In this document: positions 7,437 to 11,080 of the stretch, piece by piece
Layout: the number at the start of each line of letters is the position of its first letter
How positions within the stretch are numbered: the first letter of the stretch is position 1
DNA from: JBGPFS01 sp041483455
Lineage (GTDB): Bacteria > Chloroflexota > Limnocylindria > Limnocylindrales > CSP1-4
NCBI GenBank assembly: GCA_041483455.1
Contig: JBGPFS010000067.1
Coordinates: 1 to 11,080 of the forward strand
Direction of reading: 5' to 3'
DNA: 11,080 nucleotides
The notes under the pieces: model-generated
Database searches by the model: none
The model's input: only the letters and a program-made list of their open reading frames with translations
What the model was told of the DNA's origin: nothing
Position numbers and translations under genes: made by a program

Positions 7437-8206
7437 CGGCGCGAACCTCCATTGATCAGGGTCCCGACGGGCTCACCGGCCGCGACCCGCACGATGTTGT
7501 CGGCCTGGTTGAGATCGAAGACGACGATCGGGAGATCGTTCTCCATGCACAGCGACACGGCGGCCGCGTCCATCACCTTGAGCTGGTCCCGCAGCAGGTC
7601 GGCGTACTCGAGGTGAGCGTACCGGAGGGCGCCCGGGTTCGTCAGCGGATCCCGATCGTAGACGCCATCGACCTTGGTCGCCTTGAGCAGGACCTGGGCG
7701 CCGATCTCGACGGCCCGGAGCGCGGCGGCCGAATCGGTCGTGAAGTAGGGGTTTCCGGTTCCCGCGACGAAGATCGTGACCCGACCCTTCTCCAGGTGCC
7801 GCACGGCTCGCCGTCGGATGTACGGCTCGGCGATCTCGTTCATCGCGATCGCACTCATCACCCGGGTCGGGACGCCCCGCTTCTCGAGCGCGTCCTGGAG
7901 GGCCAGTCCGTTCATCACGGTCGCCAGCATCCCGATGTAGTCCCCGGTCGCTCGGTCCATCCCGCGGGCCGATGCCGCGAGGCCTCGGAAGATGTTGCCG
8001 CCGCCGACCACGATCCCGACCTCGACGCCGCGGGCCTTCACCCGGGCGACCTGGTCGGCGATCGTCAGGCAGAACTCCGGGTCGACGCCGTACTGGCGTG
8101 AGCCGAGCAGGGCCTCCCCGGACAGCTTGAGAAGGACCCGCCGGTAGCGGATCTCATCGGGCGCACCGACGCCCCCTGGCGGACCGGCCGGACCGGCCTG
8201 GCTCAC
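7433..8206 (-). CDS. pyrH: UMP kinase
   Basis: PyrH phosphorylates UMP to UDP with ATP, and in bacteria it is a hexameric amino-acid-kinase-fold enzyme controlled by GTP and UTP. The 257-residue product shows KLSGEAL (27-33), VVGGGNIFRG (66-75), the RATGDYIGMLATVMNG segment (85-100) that lines the UMP site, GTGNPYFTTDSAA (149-161) and KVDGVYDRDP (178-187). The GTG at 8206 overlaps the tsf stop (GTGA) and has GGGGAGG 4 nt upstream (8217-8211), the strongest ribosome binding site in this part of the operon. The first 18 or so residues are a Gly/Pro-rich leader before the fold begins at about residue 19. UDP also feeds the UDP-sugar precursors of the envelope, which fits the lipid genes downstream. 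Confidence 0.97.
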   Translation of the reverse strand: MSQAGPAGPPGGVGAPDEIRYRRVLLKLSGEALLGSRQYGVDPEFCLTIADQVARVKARGVEVGIVVGGGNIFRGLAASARGMDRATGDYIGMLATVMNGLALQDALEKRGVPTRVMSAIAMNEIAEPYIRRRAVRHLEKGRVTIFVAGTGNPYFTTDSAAALRAVEIGAQVLLKATKVDGVYDRDPLTNPGALRYAHLEYADLLRDQLKVMDAAAVSLCMENDLPIVVFDLNQADNIVRVAAGEPVGTLINGGSRR

Positions 8207-8802
8207 TGCTCCTCCCCGAGCTCGAACCGGACGAAGCGCCGGACCCGGATGTTCTCGCCGATCGTGGCGATCGACCCCGTGATCAGGTCGGCGACCGTCT
8301 GGTCGGTGTCGCGGAACGGCTGCTCGAGGAGGCAGACCTGCTGGTACCACTTCCGAAGCTGGCCGTCGACGATCTGCGCTCGGATCGCCTCAGGCTTCTT
8401 CTGGACGGCCTCGTCGGCGACGAGGGCGGCGCGCTTCGCCTCGAGGACATCGGCGGGGATCCGGTCGACGTCGACGAAGTCGGGCCGGAGACCGGCGACC
8501 TGCATCGCCAGGTCGCGCACGAGCTTCTGGAACTGCTCCGTGCGGGCCACGAAGTCCGTCTCGCAATTGACCTCGATGAGGACGCCGATCCGGCCGCCGG
8601 TGTGGATGTAGCTGCTGACGAGCCCCTCCCGGGCGTCGCGGCCGGCCTTCTTCGCGGCAGCGGCCTGGCCGCGCTCGCGGAGCAGGGCGACGGCCCGGTC
8701 GAAGTCGCCGCCCGTCTCCTCGAGAGCGCGCTTGCAGTCCATGAACCCGGCTCCGGTCCGCTCGCGCAGCTCCTTGACCGCTCCGGCCGAGATGTCCGCC
8801 AT
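8203..8802 (-). CDS. tsf: Elongation factor Ts
   Basis: EF-Ts is the guanine nucleotide exchange factor for EF-Tu. The 199-residue product has the N-terminal UBA-like domain (about 3-40) with RTGAGFMDCKRAL (15-27), then a single core domain with NCETDFVAR (79-87), whose TDF contacts the EF-Tu nucleotide site. It closes with GENIRVRRFVRFELGE (182-197). It is the short form seen in Thermus-like and several other phyla, well below the roughly 280 residues of E. coli EF-Ts, which has a second core subdomain and a coiled coil. The ATG at 8802 has AGGAG at 8819-8815, 12 nt upstream, a rather long spacing. It follows rpsB after 81 nt, the near-universal rpsB-tsf order. Confidence 0.97.
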   Translation of the reverse strand: MADISAGAVKELRERTGAGFMDCKRALEETGGDFDRAVALLRERGQAAAAKKAGRDAREGLVSSYIHTGGRIGVLIEVNCETDFVARTEQFQKLVRDLAMQVAGLRPDFVDVDRIPADVLEAKRAALVADEAVQKKPEAIRAQIVDGQLRKWYQQVCLLEQPFRDTDQTVADLITGSIATIGENIRVRRFVRFELGEEQ

Positions 8803-8830
8803 GTGGGTTCGGTGCTCCTGTGTCGTTCTG

Positions 8831-8849
8831 GCGGGCGGAGGTCGCCCGC
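8831..8849 (-). other. GC hairpin in the rpsB-tsf spacer
   Basis: A perfect 7-bp inverted repeat, GCGGGCG / CGCCCGC with a 5-nt loop, sits between the rpsB stop and tsf start. No T-run follows in either direction, so it does not look like a complete intrinsic terminator. It could be a partial terminator, a pause site or an RNA-processing or stability element that sets the S2:EF-Ts ratio. In such GC-rich DNA a chance repeat is possible. Confidence 0.5.
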
Positions 8850-8883
8850 GTTGGTCTGCGCTGTCTGCCGGGGGCGGTCCGGA

Positions 8884-9870
8884 TCAGGCCTCGGTCGAGG
8901 CCAGACCCGCCGGCTCGGGCGTCGGTCCGGCGGCGACAGCGGGCGACGCCTCGGACGCCGTCGGATCGGGCTCCGTCGCCTCCGACGCCGTCGGCTCGGA
9001 CTCTCCATCGGCGACCGCGAGCGCGGCGGGGGTCCCCGGCAGGAGGTCGTCGTCGTCGTCCGGCGAGAAGGTCAGGGCCGCCCCGCCCGCCAGGGCGGCG
9101 ACGAGCGCGTCCGAGGCGGCCTCCTCGGCGTCGCCGGCGTCCGGCAGGATCAGCTCGGGCTCGGGCTCGACCGCGGCCCGGTGGGCACGGTCGGCCGCCC
9201 CTTCGATCGCCGCGTCCGCGACGAGCGAGCAGAGGAGCCGGATGGCCCGGATGGCATCGTCGTTGGCGGGCACGACGTAGGTGAGCTCGTCCGGGTCGAC
9301 GTTCGTATCGCCCGTGCCGATGAGGGGGATCTCGAGCTTGTTGGCTTCGGTGACGGCGATCCGCTCTCGGTGCGGATCGACGATGAAGATGGCGCCCGGC
9401 TGGCGCTTCATCTTGCGGATCCCGCCGAGCGTCCCCTGGAGCTTCGTCAGCTCCTCGGTGAGCTTGGCCGCCTCCTTCTTGGAGAGGCGCTCGAACTCGC
9501 CGTTCTGCTGGCGGGCCTCGAGCTGGTCCATCAGCGCGATCCGCTTCTTGATCGTCGTGAAGTTCGTCAGCATCCCGCCGAGCCAGCGGTGATTGACGTA
9601 TGGCTGGCCGGCCCGGGTCGCCTCCTGGGCGACGGGCTCCTGGGCCTGCTTCTTCGTGCCGACGAACAGGACCGCCTCACCCCGGGCGACCGTCTCCCGG
9701 ACGGCGGCGAGCGCGACCTCGAGACCCTTGACGGTCTGGGCCAGGTCGATGATGTGGATCCCGTTGCGCTCGGCAAAGATGAACGGGCGCATCTTGGGAT
9801 TCCAGCGGCGCGTCTGGTGGCCGAAGTGGACACCGGCTTCGAGCAGCTGCCGCATCGAGACGGACGGCAC
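8884..9870 (-). CDS. rpsB: 30S ribosomal protein S2 with a long acidic C-terminal extension
   Basis: S2 is a late-assembling protein on the back of the 30S head-body junction and helps recruit S1. Residues 1-232 or so are a normal S2: LLEAGVHFGHQTRRWNPKM (9-27), FVGTKKQAQEPV (69-80), NHRWLGGMLTNF (93-104), the coiled-coil hairpin (about 107-155), IFIVDPHRER (161-170), and DTNVDPDELTYVVPANDDA (188-206). The remaining roughly 95 residues are an Ala/Glu/Pro/Asp-rich tail with a DDDDD run (271-275) and a repeated TASEA unit. Total length is 328, against about 230-260 for most S2. The GTG at 9870 is preferred because AGGAGG (9885-9880) lies 9 nt upstream. The ATG five codons further in would sit 24 nt away. 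The gene is preceded by a structured 175-nt gap with a candidate promoter and followed by tsf. Confidence 0.96.
   Translation of the reverse strand: MPSVSMRQLLEAGVHFGHQTRRWNPKMRPFIFAERNGIHIIDLAQTVKGLEVALAAVRETVARGEAVLFVGTKKQAQEPVAQEATRAGQPYVNHRWLGGMLTNFTTIKKRIALMDQLEARQQNGEFERLSKKEAAKLTEELTKLQGTLGGIRKMKRQPGAIFIVDPHRERIAVTEANKLEIPLIGTGDTNVDPDELTYVVPANDDAIRAIRLLCSLVADAAIEGAADRAHRAAVEPEPELILPDAGDAEEAASDALVAALAGGAALTFSPDDDDDLLPGTPAALAVADGESEPTASEATEPDPTASEASPAVAAGPTPEPAGLASTEA
8947..9003 (-). repeat. 30-bp period tandem repeat in the rpsB tail
   Basis: Positions 8947-8973 and 8977-9003 match at 24 of 27 bases with a 30-bp offset (10 codons). They encode the two copies of the unit seen as EPTASEAT and DPTASEAS. 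The repeat preserves reading frame and lies wholly in the non-conserved acidic tail of S2, suggesting tail growth by tandem duplication. Confidence 0.75.
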
Positions 9871-10031
9871 GGTGGAGGACCTCCTGTTCGGTTCCGTACC
9901 TCCGCGGACCTCGTCGCCGGGGACCGGACCGCCGAGGTCCGGCACCGTCCCGGTCGGAACGGTCCGCGTGTGGGCTCCGTCCGGACATCGGACGGGCGGG
10001 AGCGGCAGCGCACGCCTGCGGGCCGCGGCGG
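9871..10031 (-). promoter_or_regulatory. Structured rpsB 5' leader, candidate regulatory RNA
   Basis: The gap ahead of rpsB has no ORF but several strong inverted repeats on the minus strand. There is a 7-bp stem at 9995-9989/9983-9977, an 8-bp stem with one wobble at 9963-9956/9951-9944, and a 7-bp stem at 9942-9936/9930-9924. In addition GGACCTCG (9940-9933) is perfectly complementary to CGAGGTCC (9913-9906), and its first seven bases also match GAGGTCC (9883-9877), which contains the Shine-Dalgarno core. The same strand segment thus has three mutually exclusive partners, one of which would hide the ribosome binding site. S2 represses its own mRNA through a leader in gammaproteobacteria; whether this leader does the same is inference. 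Confidence 0.5.
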
Positions 10032-10040
10032 AGTGTAGCA
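10032..10040 (-). promoter_or_regulatory. Candidate extended -10 promoter for rpsB
   Basis: On the minus strand TGC is followed directly by TACACT (10037-10032), a TGn extended -10 with 4 of 6 matches to TATAAT. There is no recognisable -35 at 16-18 bp spacing (the hexamer there is GC-only). It would start transcription near 10024, just past the yraN stop, giving a leader of about 155 nt. Modest evidence; rpsB could equally be reached by readthrough from rnhB-yraN. Confidence 0.35.
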
Positions 10041-10045
10041 CAGGG

Positions 10046-10474
10046 TCAGCCCACCGCCCGGTGGTGGCGCACCCGGGGCGGGGCGCCCGGGGCGATCCCG
10101 GGCTCGACGACGACGAGGTCGATCCGGTGCGCGGCCGCCGGCAACCGGGTCCCGTCCGGCAGCCGACCGGTCTCGAGGAGCCGGGCCAGGGCGGCCCGGA
10201 GATGCCCGCGCTTGCGGCCATCGAACGTCTCCTCCGCCAGCCCGAAGTCGCGCCGCGCTCGCCAGCGCACCTCCACGATGACGAGCGTCCGGGGCGGCCC
10301 CGGCTCGACCGCCAGCAGGTCGATCTCCTTGCGCCCGACCCGCAGGTCGCGGGCCAGGATCCGCCAGCCGGCCGCGGCGAGCCGCTCGGCCACGAGCTCC
10401 TCGGCTCGGTCACCGATCCGGCGGGCTGGAGTCCGGTCGCCGGTCATCGTCACAGCCTGCTCGCGGGCACTCAC
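10046..10474 (-). CDS. YraN family (UPF0102) endonuclease-like protein
   Basis: This is a small protein of the widespread UPF0102/YraN family, which has a restriction-endonuclease-like fold. Its cellular role is not settled, although a nucleic-acid function is usually assumed. The 142-residue product shows the family pattern: GDRAEELVAERLAAAGWRIL (21-40), then GRKEIDLLA (47-55) and VIVEVRWRAR (65-74). E26, D52, E68 and R70 would be the metal/active-site set, followed by RKRGHL (87-92). I give the GTG at 10474, 10 nt after the rnhB stop, but no clear Shine-Dalgarno precedes it. ATG at 10447 (residue 10), with an AGG about 10 nt upstream, is an equally good start. Co-location with rnhB is common in bacteria and supports a shared transcript. 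Confidence 0.88.
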   Translation of the reverse strand: MSAREQAVTMTGDRTPARRIGDRAEELVAERLAAAGWRILARDLRVGRKEIDLLAVEPGPPRTLVIVEVRWRARRDFGLAEETFDGRKRGHLRAALARLLETGRLPDGTRLPAAAHRIDLVVVEPGIAPGAPPRVRHHRAVG

Positions 10475-10484
10475 CGGGCGCGTA

Positions 10485-11080
10485 TCAGACGAGCTCGAGG
10501 CTCACCTGCTCGATGCCGAGGATCGCCGCCTGGATGGGCGCGAAGCTGCGCCGGTGGAACGGGGTCACCCCGAGTGCCCGGATCGCGGCCCGGTGCTCGG
10601 GGGTCGGGTAGCCGGCGTTCCGCTCCCAGCCGTAGCCCGGATAGCGACCCGCCAGGCGGCTCATCAGGCGGTCCCGGACCACCTTCGCCACGACCGAGGC
10701 GCAGGCGATCGAGTAGCACAGGGCGTCACCGTCGACGATCGCGGTGTACGGACCCACGTGCCGCTCGAAGTCGGCGATCCGGAGCCCGTCGACCAGGATG
10801 TGGTCGTAGGGACCGATCCGGGCGATCGCCCGGCGCATCGCCAGGTGGGTGGCGTGGTAGATGTTCAGGCGATCTACCTCGGCGACCGAGGCCGCCCCGA
10901 CACCGATCGCGACGGCTCGGCGCCGGATGATCGGCTCGAGCGCCTCGCGCTGAGCGGCCGACAGGGTCTTCGAGTCGCGCACCCCGGGGATCCGCCGGCA
11001 GTCGGGCCGCATCAGGACGGCAGCCGCCACGACCGGGCCGCAGGTCGGGGCGACCCCGACCTCGTCGACGCCGACGACCC
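10485..11080 (-). CDS. rnhB: Ribonuclease HII, 5' end outside the window
   Basis: RNase HII cuts RNA in RNA-DNA hybrids and starts removal of single ribonucleotides misincorporated in DNA. The visible 197 residues begin at the edge with VVGVDEVG, so only a short N-terminus is missing. Catalytic acidic residues are visible as D5 and E6 (GVDE), D97 (LVDG) and D118 (GDAL), followed by the signature SIACASVVAKVVRD (123-136). A conserved GYP tyrosine is present at residue 157. The segment after DE reads VGVAPTCGP where the family normally has a GRG-type motif (for example DEVGRGPLAGP), so the Arg used to recognise the 2'-OH appears replaced. The stop is TGA at 10487-10485, 10 nt ahead of yraN. The other motifs make identity firm despite this change. 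Confidence 0.93.
   Translation of the reverse strand, partial: VVGVDEVGVAPTCGPVVAAAVLMRPDCRRIPGVRDSKTLSAAQREALEPIIRRRAVAIGVGAASVAEVDRLNIYHATHLAMRRAIARIGPYDHILVDGLRIADFERHVGPYTAIVDGDALCYSIACASVVAKVVRDRLMSRLAGRYPGYGWERNAGYPTPEHRAAIRALGVTPFHRRSFAPIQAAILGIEQVSLELV

Noticed and set aside
9874..9884. GGAGG-A-CCTCC palindrome over the rpsB ribosome binding site, considered as an SD-sequestering hairpin.
   Set aside because: A one-base loop cannot form an RNA hairpin; the longer-range pairing with 9934-9940 is the plausible alternative.
8602..10038. Long open frame on the plus strand opposite tsf and rpsB, including 478 codons.
   Set aside because: It is an antisense shadow of clearly conserved genes, and its predicted protein is low-complexity Arg/Gly/Asp/Leu.
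9593..10930. Plus-strand open frame of 445 codons across rpsB, yraN and rnhB.
   Set aside because: It crosses three well-supported minus-strand genes and two gaps, and its second half is Arg/Pro/Ser/Gly-rich antisense translation with no family motif.
1..11080. Search for a defence system, mobile element, CRISPR array, tRNA or other unusual accessory system.
   Set aside because: All coding space is occupied by conserved housekeeping genes, gaps are at most 181 nt, and no direct-repeat array, transposase, attachment site or cloverleaf-like sequence was seen.

Overview
The window is GC-rich (about 70% by eye) and every gene I can support lies on the minus strand, so transcription runs from the right end to the left. 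It is a conserved bacterial housekeeping block: rnhB (cut by the right edge), yraN, rpsB, tsf, pyrH, frr, uppS, cdsA, dxr, rseP, ispG, nusA. Use of the MEP isoprenoid route, an EF-Ts of only 199 residues and uppS placed inside the frr-cdsA interval argue for a bacterium that is neither a proteobacterium nor a typical actinobacterium. A high-GC Chloroflexota lineage (Limnocylindria-like) is my best guess, but it is inferred from layout and composition only.

Layout, in the direction of transcription. Positions 11080-10485 hold the C-terminal part of RNase HII, followed after 10 nt by a YraN-family protein (10474-10046). A 175-nt gap (10045-9871) carries a candidate extended -10 promoter and a leader rich in inverted repeats ahead of rpsB. 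After rpsB and an 81-nt spacer with a GC hairpin comes tsf. From tsf to ispG the genes are packed with overlaps or gaps of at most 9 nt: tsf/pyrH GTGA overlap, pyrH/frr ATGA overlap, frr/uppS 1-nt overlap, uppS-cdsA 9 nt, cdsA/dxr TTGA overlap, dxr-rseP 5 nt, rseP/ispG GTGA overlap. This looks like one translationally coupled operon.

The ispG-nusA gap (1635-1455) holds a good sigma70-type promoter and, downstream of it, a textbook intrinsic terminator. The terminator therefore sits inside the nusA leader. No rimP or proS is present between ispG and nusA.

Functionally the operon joins translation (S2, EF-Ts, ribosome recycling factor), UMP phosphorylation, and envelope lipid supply. DXR and IspG feed the MEP pathway, UppS turns its products into undecaprenyl diphosphate, CdsA makes CDP-diacylglycerol, and RseP is an intramembrane protease. 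NusA is a separate transcription-elongation unit. The content is ordinary. The observations most worth checking are the nusA leader attenuator, the competing pairings in the rpsB leader, the altered GRG motif of RNase HII, the long low-complexity tails on NusA and S2, and an apparent excess of GATC. I found no mobile element, CRISPR array, tRNA, rRNA or plus-strand gene.
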